From Candidatus Thorarchaeota archaeon (GTDB taxonomy: Archaea > Asgardarchaeota > Thorarchaeia > Thorarchaeales > Thorarchaeaceae), in contig JAGSHN010000017.1 of assembly GCA_029855935.1 (NCBI GenBank), positions 1 to 64,000 on the forward strand: a stretch of DNA of 64,000 nt, given 5' to 3'. This document shows, in pieces, positions 33,547 through 42,290 of the stretch. Every line of letters starts with the position of its first letter. The stretch's first letter is position 1. A program made the translations under genes and the position numbers. The notes below the pieces were generated by a model, which was not told where the DNA came from, did not search any database, and was given only the letters and a program-made list of their open reading frames with translations.

Positions 33547-35226
33547 ATGGCCGAGGCATACGCATGTGCGGTCTGTGGAGGACCGCTTGAGGTGAAGGCT
33601 AGTGATGATGTCGTCGAGTGTCCCTACTGTGGGTACGTCAACAACGTCTCAAGTCTGAACCAAGACCTGGAGGAGTTCAAGAGAGAGGTACGCTCCTGGC
33701 TTATGGAGATCGGCGTCGCAGGACAGTCAGGCGCTGATCTTGGGATGAGAAGGCTCTACTTCAAGAGAGAGCTCTACCCCGAACTTCTCACTCAGTTCGC
33801 CAACATCGTTGGCAACACCGATGACCTGATGGACTATCCGTTGGTGTATCTCAGCATCTATGCCAAGTTCCCCGACCTGGCGATAAGAAAGAGATGGTCC
33901 ACCGAGCAGGGGAAGCCAATCAAGGACTTTGCACGGAAGCTGGGCTCACCTGAACTCCTCGGCTTCGTGCCAGAGCCGCAGGCCCAGATACAGATCATCC
34001 AGCTAAGGCTTCAGGCCATGATGATACCGATGTTGATGGACATTGTACGTCTCACCGAGGTTCCGACAAAACAGAGTCTTATGAGATGCGCCAACACCCT
34101 CAGGGCTCTCGCCGACGAGATAGGCTCTGCAATGTTGATCGTGTCAACCGACAGGAGCCTGAGTGAGAGGGTTGAGTACTACAACGTTATGGAGGAGCGG
34201 TTCCGTCTTGCCGCCGAGGTGTACGAGAACATTGCGAGATCCGTTGAGACAGGCGAGCCGTTCGAGGAGGACTGGGTCAAGGACACGATGACAAAGCTCA
34301 ACAATCTGAAGAGCAGGCTGGCAGAGTTGAGCGAAGTATCGGTCATCGACAGGGTGCCGATGGAGGCCGGACTGGACGATGATATGGCATCACTGATGAC
34401 GTGGAACGGTATCGTTGCGACGTTCATCAAGCTTGGTGCAAAAGACCTGCCGTCATTCATCCGTGCTCTAGAGAACTTTGCGAATGCGACCTTCTTCAGA
34501 CGTATCGAGCCCAGACCGGGCATTGACCAGACGTGGTACTACGACTTCATTGACAGCAAGAAATTTGCATGGTTTGTGGACTCGCTGAGGATGGCGGTCC
34601 TGGCAAGGGAGATAAAGATCATCGACCCACGAGGAGTCGCGACCGCGGCGCCCTTTATGTATCCATTCTACCTGCTTCACGTGGATGCGATTTTGAAGAC
34701 CGGTATGCTGTGGTGGAAGAAAGGGACTATGGAGAGCTTCTATGTTCTCGTGGACGCGGGCTTCACGGTCTACAGAGGCTTCCCGGCTGGAGACTACCCA
34801 GCCTGTATGACGCCGATAGGAAAGAAGCTGATAGACAAGCCTCTTGAGAAGTCGCTCGAAGCAGTATCGAGAATAGGACCCGTTTCTGTACCTCCGAGGA
34901 CAATTGTCCTGCCTCCTATGGTGAGCCCTCAGGATGCTGTCAACTTTTTCACTGCAGCATACAACTTCCGCGAGGAGGCCGAGTCCGCCAGAGTGGAACA
35001 GGGGCGTATCATCGAGGTCCCCTCTTCTTACAAGAGAAAGGGATTCGACCCGGGAAGAATCAAGGCGGTGATGCCGGAGGTCGTCGGCCTCTACTGGGCC
35101 CCCCTGATGTTCATAAAGGGACACCCGGAGCTGGCGCTCTCGGAGCTCGGCATGGATTCCAAGCTCAAACACAGAGGCGAGCTTGCCAAGATGTTCACCG
35201 CATTTCTGTCACAGGTGAAACAATAG
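33547..35226 (+). CDS. Large protein with N-terminal zinc ribbon, unknown function (2 of a pair)
   Basis: 559 residues. CAVCGGPL and CPYCGY at the N terminus make a compact zinc ribbon; a helix-rich region (about 35-290) follows, then a mixed alpha/beta region (about 300-540) with aromatic-rich YPFYLLHVDAILKTGMLWWKK and a hydrophobic VSVPPRTIVLPPMVSP turn. No TM helix, signal peptide or nucleotide-binding loop. The zinc ribbon and pairing with the preceding Cys-rich helical protein suggest a two-protein cytoplasmic complex. ATG 33547 has GAGAG just upstream. Not recognised as any described family. Confidence 0.75.
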   Translation: MAEAYACAVCGGPLEVKASDDVVECPYCGYVNNVSSLNQDLEEFKREVRSWLMEIGVAGQSGADLGMRRLYFKRELYPELLTQFANIVGNTDDLMDYPLVYLSIYAKFPDLAIRKRWSTEQGKPIKDFARKLGSPELLGFVPEPQAQIQIIQLRLQAMMIPMLMDIVRLTEVPTKQSLMRCANTLRALADEIGSAMLIVSTDRSLSERVEYYNVMEERFRLAAEVYENIARSVETGEPFEEDWVKDTMTKLNNLKSRLAELSEVSVIDRVPMEAGLDDDMASLMTWNGIVATFIKLGAKDLPSFIRALENFANATFFRRIEPRPGIDQTWYYDFIDSKKFAWFVDSLRMAVLAREIKIIDPRGVATAAPFMYPFYLLHVDAILKTGMLWWKKGTMESFYVLVDAGFTVYRGFPAGDYPACMTPIGKKLIDKPLEKSLEAVSRIGPVSVPPRTIVLPPMVSPQDAVNFFTAAYNFREEAESARVEQGRIIEVPSSYKRKGFDPGRIKAVMPEVVGLYWAPLMFIKGHPELALSELGMDSKLKHRGELAKMFTAFLSQVKQ

Positions 35227-35429
35227 GCTCTGCGGCTCTGAGCCAAGTCCGAGGCGCACACAACCACAAAGGTGGTCCACACGCACGCTCTCGGCTCGGA
35301 TTGTTCGCTTCCGAGTATGCAACAGAAAGAGGCTTATCTCACTGTGTCAGAAATAGGATTGGTGCCGCATGTAGGCTGCCCCTCGGCGTCACCCTCGGCA
35401 CCAAGACCACAGGAACGGAGGTCTACGCA

Positions 35430-35780
35430 ATGAGAATAATGACCTTCAGCGGATCGACTGTCGCGTACATCGAGAGTGGCACAATCTTGAGTTCCTCAAG
35501 GAGCACACTTGGTAGAATCTCTGGCGGAACGGTCACTAATTCCTCAGGCAACACGCTCGGCCGCGTGAGAGACGGCTATGTGACCGATTTCTCGGGCAGC
35601 ACCATTGCACGGTACACCGACTCCGGGCTGATGACATACGGTGGTTCTACTCAGTTCCGGTTCAGCGACGATAGCATAATGAGGTTCAGCGGCTCGACGC
35701 TCTACAGGACAGATGACGACATCTCCAGACACCTTGAGGCCGTGGTCGCGTGGCTGGTGTTCTTCTCAGGTGAGTGGTAG
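35430..35780 (+). CDS. Small repeat protein with short SGSTxxR-type beta repeats
   Basis: 116 residues made almost wholly of a 13-14-residue repeat whose core reads F/S-S-G-S-T-x-x-R-x-x-x-G-x (for example FSGSTVAYIESG, SSGNTLGRVRDG, FSGSTIARYTDSG, FSGSTLYRTDDD). Such spacing suits a small beta-helix or beta-solenoid. A hydrophobic C terminus (VVAWLVFFSG) may touch the membrane or cap the solenoid. GGAGGT eight bases before ATG 35430 decides the start; the frame is open to 35301. No enzyme motif. Confidence 0.75.
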   Translation: MRIMTFSGSTVAYIESGTILSSSRSTLGRISGGTVTNSSGNTLGRVRDGYVTDFSGSTIARYTDSGLMTYGGSTQFRFSDDSIMRFSGSTLYRTDDDISRHLEAVVAWLVFFSGEW

Positions 35781-35957
35781 CCCGTACGGCTGCATAGTAG
35801 CCTCGCACAGAGCGGCGTGACCCCGCGACCCCAGCTGAGAAAAACAAGACAACGCACGCCACTGTGAAAAAGGCGAGGCTCACAGGTCGAGCGCTGAGAA
35901 GTCCAGTGCGCTGTTGACGGCCTGCTCAATCCTCTCGATGTTCCTTCTGTCCTTGGG

Positions 35958-36194
35958 GTGCACAGAGCCGATGAGCCCATCGACATCGAGAATCGGCCCG
36001 AGCAAGACCACGTCGTCACAGTGCTATCCGAGAGAATCTCGCTCATCCTCGCTCGGTCAACTGAGATGTTCACGGACATGGTCGTGGAGAAACTTGGCGG
36101 AAGGAGCGCCCTCGATGCCATTGAAACTCTCAACTACGACGAGATGGATGCTCTTGTCCACAAGGCGTTCCCATTTCTGAGAGCAAGAACGTGA
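35958..36194 (+). CDS. Possible small helical protein
   Basis: 78 codons from GTG 35958. The product is plausibly helical (VVTVLSERISLILARSTEMF, then DAIETLNYDEMDALVHKAF) and its codons look protein-like. The complementary frame at 35880-36022 is also open and could be the tail of a decayed gene, so strand assignment is uncertain. No family recognised. The rest of 35781-36421 holds nothing I can support. Confidence 0.35.
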   Translation: MHRADEPIDIENRPEQDHVVTVLSERISLILARSTEMFTDMVVEKLGGRSALDAIETLNYDEMDALVHKAFPFLRART

Positions 36195-36421
36195 CCACAG
36201 CACCGGAAGGCATTCACACTCCAGAATCACTGCCCTTCTCTTCCATAGCGATTTGGGCTATGGTCAATCGCGATCCCTACCGTGGTTCAGGCGCTTCAGA
36301 CGATACAGAGTCGGCCAGTCTTCGAACGGCAAATCGACAGAAAGAAAAGCTGAGTTCTCTCTATTCACGCCAACAGACGAGAAGAGCCACAGAGAAAGAA
36401 CAGGAGAATGAGTAGGTCCCA

Positions 36422-39031
36422 ATGGTCAAGAAACTAACGCCGATGCAGAGGCAGTATCTTGAGCTCAAGCGCCAGTATCCTGACAGCATACTGATGTTCA
36501 GGCTTGGGGACTTCTATGAGATGTTCAATGAGGATGCCAAGATAGCAAGCAAGATACTGAACATTGTGCTGACCGCCCGTGGGGAGGGCGTGGAGAGATG
36601 GCCGATGTGCGGCGTCCCCTATCACTCAGTCGACACATATGTTGCAAAGCTGATACGTGCGGGCTACACTGTAGCCATTGCGGACCAGGTCGAGGACGCC
36701 TCCCAGGCAAGGGGGCTGGTCAGAAGAGAGATCGTCCGGCTGGTCACACCGGGGACCGTGCTGGAGTCGTCGATGCTTGAGGACTCTACCAACAACTATC
36801 TCGTTGCCATAGTCGCGCACGAGAGACGGGTTGGTGTGGCCGCAGTCGACGTGTCCACTGGTGAGTTCATTGCCACGGAGTTCGAGGGCGACCTTGAGGG
36901 AGAGAGGCTCTTCAACGAACTCAGCAGGTTGAGCCCAGCCGAGGTGCTTGTCCCAAGCAGCGAGACCAAACGGGCGCCTCTGATCAAGTTTCTTGAGGAG
37001 ATAGGAGCCCGTGTAACAGCTAGGAACGACTACGAGTTCTCCGCCCGTTCGGCCGAACAGAGGCTCAAGGACCACTTTGGCGTGGCCACACTGGACGGGT
37101 TCGGTGTGAGCGACTGGCCAGCAGCACTGGGCGCAGCGGGAGCCATCCTCGCATACGTGCAGGAGGTCCACAAGACAGGCCCGGTCACACTGAGCGGCCT
37201 GCGGACCTATTCGATTGAGCGTCATATAGTTCTAGATGCCACGACACAGCGCAATCTTGAGCTCCTCAGAAATGCGAGGGACGGTAGCACAAGGGGTACC
37301 CTGCTGAGCGTGTTGAACAGAACTGTCACGCCAATGGGCAAGAGACTGCTCAAGCGGTGGATTCTACAACCACTGTTGGACATTGACGAGATCAACAAGC
37401 GGCTGGACGCGGTCGAGGACCTTGCGAGGTCGGCTGTTCTAAGACGCAACGTGATGGACACACTCCGACCTCTGGGGGACCTTGAACGTGTCACGAGCAG
37501 GATACTCTTTGGCACGACAAATGCCAGAGAGCTTGCAGCCCTCCGAGATGCCCTCAAGCGTCTTCCTCCGATACGCGATGCTCTAGCTGGCTGCAAATCG
37601 GGCTTGCTGCGCGAGGCCGCAGAGACGATAGACCCTCTTGAGAAACTATACGACACCTTGAAGCGAGCCGTTGTGGATGACCCCCCCGCCACCGTCCGAG
37701 AGGGTGGGATGATCAGGGAGGGCTTCTCCCAAGAGCTAGATGAGCTGAAGAAGACAATAGCTGATGACAAGAAGTGGATAGCGTCGCTTCAGGCAAGAGA
37801 ACGGGCCCGAACCGGTATCAAGTCGCTCAAGGTCGGCTACAACAAGGTCTTCGGATACTACATCGAGGTGACGAAGGCCAACCTGCATATGGTCCCGGAC
37901 GACTACGAACGCAAGCAGACGCTCGCAAATGTGGAGAGATTCATCACTCCAGAGCTCAAGAGACGAGAGGAGGCTGTTCTGGCGGGAGAGGAGCGTATCA
38001 ACAGGCTTGAGTACGAGATCTTCGAGCAGCTGCGCTCAAGGGTCAGAGAGAATGCACAGGCACTTCGAAACGATGCTGCTGCAGTGGCCCTCGTCGATGT
38101 CATCGCCTCTCTGGCAGACGTTGCCGTTTCGCGCAAGTACGTCCGCCCGAACGTTACGGAGGGCACTGCAATCCGCATCGTCGATGGCCGTCATCCGGCG
38201 CTTGAGATGATACTCGGCCCCAATGAGTTCGTTCCAAACAGCCTGGAGATAGGCGACGGCGGCATCACTCTCCTGATAGTGACTGGCCCGAACATGGCAG
38301 GAAAGAGCACCTACATGCGTCAAGCGGCTCTCATCGTCATCATGGCTCAGATGGGGTCATTCGTCCCAGCCAAGTCAGCCGAGATAGGTCTGGTGGACCG
38401 TATCTTCACGAGAGTCGGCGCATTTGATGATCTGACGGCAAGGCAGAGCACGTTCATGGTCGAGATGATCGAGACGGCCAACATCCTCAACAGTGCCACA
38501 AGGCGGAGCCTTGTCATCCTTGATGAGATAGGGAGGGGGACGTCGACATTCGATGGGATGGCGTTGGCCTGGGCCGTTGCTGAGCGGATCGTACAGATGA
38601 AGACGAGGACGCTGTTCGCAACACACTTCCATCAGCTGACCGAGATGGCCCGACTGTATCACGGCGTGAAGAATGTCCACACTCTCGCAAGAGAAACTGG
38701 CAACACCATCGTCTTCCTGCACAAGGTCGTCGAGGGAGGAACTGACAAGAGCTACGGCATCCACGTCGCAGCCCTCGCTGGTGTCCCGGAGCCAGTGGTG
38801 CAGAGAGCTCGCGAGATACTGTCGCGTATCGAGAGGGAGAATGTTGTCGATCTGGGCTCCGCTGCAGGTTCCGACGGGCAGGAGCTGCAGCAGACGACCC
38901 TAGAGGCGCTGGTCATAGATGACCCCATAGTAGAACGGATCCGCCACTTGGACCTCGACAGGACCACGCCGATTGACGCGCTGCTAACACTGAAGGAGCT
39001 ACAAGACGAGATACGCTCTCGCGAGAAATGA
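36422..39031 (+). CDS. mutS: DNA mismatch repair protein MutS
   Basis: 869 residues, normal MutS1 length. The mismatch-reading Phe-x-Glu is F31-x-E33 in RLGDFYEMF. The ATPase has Walker A TGPNMAGKS (621-629), the Walker B Asp-Glu at 701-702 (VILDEIGRGTSTFDG) and the TLFATHFHQLTE signature. With MutL encoded 5 kb downstream on the same strand, it makes a classical mismatch-repair pair, which is patchily distributed in archaea and generally attributed to transfer from bacteria. Start ATG 36422. Confidence 0.96.
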   Translation: MVKKLTPMQRQYLELKRQYPDSILMFRLGDFYEMFNEDAKIASKILNIVLTARGEGVERWPMCGVPYHSVDTYVAKLIRAGYTVAIADQVEDASQARGLVRREIVRLVTPGTVLESSMLEDSTNNYLVAIVAHERRVGVAAVDVSTGEFIATEFEGDLEGERLFNELSRLSPAEVLVPSSETKRAPLIKFLEEIGARVTARNDYEFSARSAEQRLKDHFGVATLDGFGVSDWPAALGAAGAILAYVQEVHKTGPVTLSGLRTYSIERHIVLDATTQRNLELLRNARDGSTRGTLLSVLNRTVTPMGKRLLKRWILQPLLDIDEINKRLDAVEDLARSAVLRRNVMDTLRPLGDLERVTSRILFGTTNARELAALRDALKRLPPIRDALAGCKSGLLREAAETIDPLEKLYDTLKRAVVDDPPATVREGGMIREGFSQELDELKKTIADDKKWIASLQARERARTGIKSLKVGYNKVFGYYIEVTKANLHMVPDDYERKQTLANVERFITPELKRREEAVLAGEERINRLEYEIFEQLRSRVRENAQALRNDAAAVALVDVIASLADVAVSRKYVRPNVTEGTAIRIVDGRHPALEMILGPNEFVPNSLEIGDGGITLLIVTGPNMAGKSTYMRQAALIVIMAQMGSFVPAKSAEIGLVDRIFTRVGAFDDLTARQSTFMVEMIETANILNSATRRSLVILDEIGRGTSTFDGMALAWAVAERIVQMKTRTLFATHFHQLTEMARLYHGVKNVHTLARETGNTIVFLHKVVEGGTDKSYGIHVAALAGVPEPVVQRAREILSRIERENVVDLGSAAGSDGQELQQTTLEALVIDDPIVERIRHLDLDRTTPIDALLTLKELQDEIRSREK

Positions 39032-39106
39032 GGGGAGAAGCCGTGCATAGAGCGTCTGGTTGACGGTCCTGCCTAGTCGCGAAACTTCGACGTGACTTTT
39101 CACAAC

Positions 39107-39116
39107 GCTTAATTGC
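39107..39116 (+). promoter_or_regulatory. TATA-like element of rpe
   Basis: GCTTAATTGC is centred about 54 bases before GTG 39165 and lies right at the upstream GTG of the longest frame (39120), so it rules that start out. Confidence 0.5.
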
Positions 39117-39164
39117 CGGGTGGTAGAGCCGTCAATCAGGACAGCCCCATCGGAGATCCCTTCA

Positions 39165-39830
39165 GTGAAGCCAATAATCGCCCCGTCGATACTCTCTGCG
39201 GACTTTGCGAATCTGAGAGAGGATGTCCTAGCCGCTGTGAGGGGTGGCGCTGATGCCCTGCACTGTGACATAATGGACGGCAGCTTTGTGCCCAACATCT
39301 CGTTTGGGCCGATGATCGTCCGCACGGTGAACGAGATGACGGATGTGATGCTGGACGTCCATCTGATGATTGTCAACCCCGACAAGTATGTGCCGGAGTT
39401 TGTCAAGGCTGGCGCCGACCTGATCTATCCGCACGTGGAGGCACCCTATGACATCTATAGGACTGTACAGCTGATCAGGGACCACGGGATACGAGCTGGC
39501 ATCACGCTGAATCCCGGGACGCCGCTTGAGACCGTCATTCCACTACTCGACCACGTTGACACCGTGCTGATAATGAGCGTGTGTCCGGGATTTGGCGGAC
39601 AGAAGTTCATCCCATCCGCGCTACAGCGCATCAGGAGGCTGAGAAGACTGCTCGACGAGGAGAAGCCCAGCGTCACTATTGCAGTCGATGGCGGAGTGTC
39701 GCGGGACAATGTCGCAGAGCTGTACAGAGCAGGGGCGAGACACTTCATCGCGGGGTCATCGGTATTCAAGGCCGAGGACATCGAGGGTGCTGTCCGGGAG
39801 CTGAGAACGATCGTCGAGGCACTGGAGTGA
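39165..39830 (+). CDS. rpe: Ribulose-phosphate 3-epimerase
   Basis: 221 residues beginning [14 protein letters not shown], the standard family start. Metal-binding and catalytic blocks are present: [30 protein letters not shown], and [10 protein letters not shown]. It interconverts ribulose 5-phosphate and xylulose 5-phosphate in the non-oxidative pentose phosphate route. GTG 39165 is chosen because the TATA-like element overlaps the alternative start at 39120. It is followed after five bases by a transaldolase-type gene in the same pathway. Confidence 0.93.
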   Translation: MKPIIAPSILSADFANLREDVLAAVRGGADALHCDIMDGSFVPNISFGPMIVRTVNEMTDVMLDVHLMIVNPDKYVPEFVKAGADLIYPHVEAPYDIYRTVQLIRDHGIRAGITLNPGTPLETVIPLLDHVDTVLIMSVCPGFGGQKFIPSALQRIRRLRRLLDEEKPSVTIAVDGGVSRDNVAELYRAGARHFIAGSSVFKAEDIEGAVRELRTIVEALE

Positions 39831-39835
39831 TTGAG

Positions 39836-40495
39836 ATGAAGTTCTTCATAGACACAGCCAACGTAGAGGCAATTCGAAGGTTCCACGAGAGAGGAATGGT
39901 CGACGGAGTGACGACCAACCCCACACTCGTGGCGAGAGAGGGTCGTGACCTCAGACAGATAGTCACGGAGATTGCGTCCTTCGTCAAGGGCCCCATCAGC
40001 CTTGAGGTTGTGAGCGAGGACGCAGACAAGATGGTGAATGATGCCCAAAGGATGAGTGGCTGGATTGACAACGCAGCCATCAAGATACCGATGACTTGGG
40101 AGGGACTCAAGGCGGTGAGAAAACTCGCAGAAGAGGGCATAAAGACCAACGTGACCCTCGTGTTCAGTGCCAACCAGGCGCTTCTGGCCGCAAAGGCAGG
40201 AGCGACATTTGTCTCGCCGTTCATTGGCAGGCTGGACGATGTCGGTCACACCGGAATGCAGCTGATCGCCGATGTGGTGCAGATCTATTCCAACTACGGC
40301 TATGACACCGAGGTCATCGTGGCCAGTGTCCGCCATCCGATTCACGTGTATGAGGCCGCCCTGATTGGTGCTGATATCGCCACGATACCACCCACCGTCA
40401 TGGAGAAGATGGTCAACCATCCGCTCACGGACGTGGGCATCAAGAGATTCCTCGACGACTCGAGGAAGGTCCAAGAGACAAAGGACGGACAGTGA
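39836..40495 (+). CDS. Transaldolase / fructose-6-phosphate aldolase (TalC/Fsa type)
   Basis: 219 residues, the short single-domain type. [16 protein letters not shown] and [13 protein letters not shown] open the barrel; the Schiff-base Lys is in [19 protein letters not shown] context preceded by AIKIPMT, and [10 protein letters not shown] follows. The short class includes both transaldolases and fructose-6-phosphate aldolases, and sequence alone does not separate them. It shares an operon with rpe, favouring pentose-phosphate carbon shuffling. ATG 39836, five bases after the rpe stop. Confidence 0.92.
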   Translation: MKFFIDTANVEAIRRFHERGMVDGVTTNPTLVAREGRDLRQIVTEIASFVKGPISLEVVSEDADKMVNDAQRMSGWIDNAAIKIPMTWEGLKAVRKLAEEGIKTNVTLVFSANQALLAAKAGATFVSPFIGRLDDVGHTGMQLIADVVQIYSNYGYDTEVIVASVRHPIHVYEAALIGADIATIPPTVMEKMVNHPLTDVGIKRFLDDSRKVQETKDGQ

Positions 40496-40520
40496 GAGGG
40501 ACTCCCTACGTCCGAGAACG

Positions 40521-40530
40521 TATTATTAGC
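40521..40530 (+). promoter_or_regulatory. TATA-like element of the amidohydrolase gene
   Basis: TATTATTAGC is centred about 38 bases before ATG 40563, leaving a leader of roughly 13 bases; it sits too close to ATG 40542 for that to be used. Confidence 0.5.
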
Positions 40531-40562
40531 GTCCGTATGGCATGTCAGGAGTTGTGGTCCGA

Positions 40563-42125
40563 ATGAGGTTGGAGCCGGACCTTGTGGTCTTCAACGGCCG
40601 GATAATCACAATGGACCCTGAGAACCCCGAGGCAACGGCGATAGCGGTCAAGAACTACAAGTTCCTCCTGGTGGGCAGTGATACCGACATCCTCGACCTC
40701 GTTCAGTCAGCACGTAGGGTCATCGACCTGGGCGGCAAGACTGTTGTGCCGGGATTCGTCGACGCCCACGCTCACGTCACCAGTACCGGCATCAGACGCG
40801 GATATGTTGACCTCAGCGATGCAAAGTCGCTGCAGGAACTCAAAGCGACCCTCAGACAGGCTGCCCAAGAGCGCCCACCGGGGGAGTGGATTCGAGGACA
40901 CAGGTGGGACGAGAGCCGATGGCCCGAGAGGAGATATCCGACGGCGAGGGACCTTGATGAGGTCTCCACCGAACATCCAATCGCCATAGAACGCGTGGAC
41001 CTTCACCTCGCCTCGATGAACACTCTCGCGATGGAGAAGCTGAAGGTGCCGCTGGACCACGAGGGTACGTTGAAGGACTCCAAGGGACAGCCCATCGGAG
41101 TATTCAGGGACATCCCCGACCTGTTTGCCAGGCTCCGCCCGGATCTTGACACAATAAAGGCAGGAGTCGTGGCGGGGAGCAAGCTCGTCAATCAGTACGG
41201 CATCACTACCTGCGTCGACAACATCAGAGCCGAGTATCTACGCGCCATTCTTGAGTGCGAGAGGGAGAAGCGACTCACTGCGAGGTTTATCGTCAACCCC
41301 CCGGGCAACCAGATGAAGCATCTTGTTGCTCTAGGCCTCACCTCAGGGCTGGGCGGACCTATGTTCAGACTGGCTGGCGTGAAGAGCTTTATGGACGGCT
41401 CGATTGGCGCCCGTACCGCCGCACTGAGCGAGCCCTATGCTGATGACCCTGGCAACATAGGTAGACTATTGATCAATGAAAAGGCGATGACGAGGTTTCT
41501 CAGAAAGGCGGTTCGGGGCGGCATCCAGACAGTCACCCACGCAATCGGCGACCGCGCGATTGAGATACTGCTAAGAGCATTCGAGTCTCTGAACGAGCGA
41601 GAACTCGCCCTCGCTCGTAGGCAACGCCATCGCATTGAACACGCTGAGATGATGAGCAGGGAGCAGATACGAAGGGCGGCAGCTCTGGGGCTCATCCTGT
41701 CAATGCAGCCAAACTTTATTGGCGAGTGGCAGACAGAGGGCGGGATGTACGAACAACGCCTCGGTCCCGAGAGAGCCAAGATGATGAACATGTTCAGGGT
41801 GGCACTGGACAACGGCGCAAGAGTCTGCTTCGGCTCTGACGGCATGCCCTTTGGCCCACTCTACGGCATCTGGTGCGCCACAACCCACAGCAATCCCAAT
41901 GTGCAGATAACCGTCGAAGAGGCCCTCCGTTGCTACACCCTTGAGGGTGCCTACGCGTCGTTCGTAGAGAACATCGTGGGCAGCATCACCGTTGGCAAGC
42001 GCGCAGACTTTGTCGTACTCTCAGAGGACATAACACGCGTGCCCCCTGAGAGGATAAGAGAGGTTCAAGTGGAGAGCACGTTCGTCGGGGGAATCGAGGA
42101 GTTCTCTAGGGCGAGGAACAGGTGA
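40563..42125 (+). CDS. YtcJ-like metal-dependent amidohydrolase
   Basis: 520 residues. MRLEPDLVVFNGRIITMD is the family's usual opening strand pair, FVDAHAHVTSTG supplies the first metal ligands, and HRIEHAEMMS, LSMQPNFIGEW and GSDGMPFGPLYG the later ones. The YtcJ-like clade hydrolyses varied C-N bonds, and no substrate can be assigned. The C-terminal strand GSITVGKRADFVVL is intact. ATG 40563 is preferred over 40542 on promoter spacing. The 165 bases after the stop contain no gene. Confidence 0.88.
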   Translation: MRLEPDLVVFNGRIITMDPENPEATAIAVKNYKFLLVGSDTDILDLVQSARRVIDLGGKTVVPGFVDAHAHVTSTGIRRGYVDLSDAKSLQELKATLRQAAQERPPGEWIRGHRWDESRWPERRYPTARDLDEVSTEHPIAIERVDLHLASMNTLAMEKLKVPLDHEGTLKDSKGQPIGVFRDIPDLFARLRPDLDTIKAGVVAGSKLVNQYGITTCVDNIRAEYLRAILECEREKRLTARFIVNPPGNQMKHLVALGLTSGLGGPMFRLAGVKSFMDGSIGARTAALSEPYADDPGNIGRLLINEKAMTRFLRKAVRGGIQTVTHAIGDRAIEILLRAFESLNERELALARRQRHRIEHAEMMSREQIRRAAALGLILSMQPNFIGEWQTEGGMYEQRLGPERAKMMNMFRVALDNGARVCFGSDGMPFGPLYGIWCATTHSNPNVQITVEEALRCYTLEGAYASFVENIVGSITVGKRADFVVLSEDITRVPPERIREVQVESTFVGGIEEFSRARNR

Positions 42126-42290
42126 TTATGATTGCGTCTCTTCACACGGAACATAACAGATGTTGGGCCCAGGAGAGCTCGACCCGCACTCTCTGAAAAT
42201 GCCGTGATATCCCGGCACCGCACTGCTGTCTGGAAAAGACTCACATAGGACTGCTAGATAGGTGAAACATACGCAGAGAAGGAAGTTCGA

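Noticed and set aside
35880-36022. Minus-strand frame resembling a protein tail (DDVVLLGPILDVDG)
   Set aside because: Attractive sequence, but the frame stops upstream after 47 codons and is complementary to a plus-strand frame that is at least as good; kept only as a caution in that entry.
36191-36415. 74-codon plus-strand frame just before mutS
   Set aside because: Polar, low-complexity product with no promoter or ribosome-binding sequence; not convincing as a gene.
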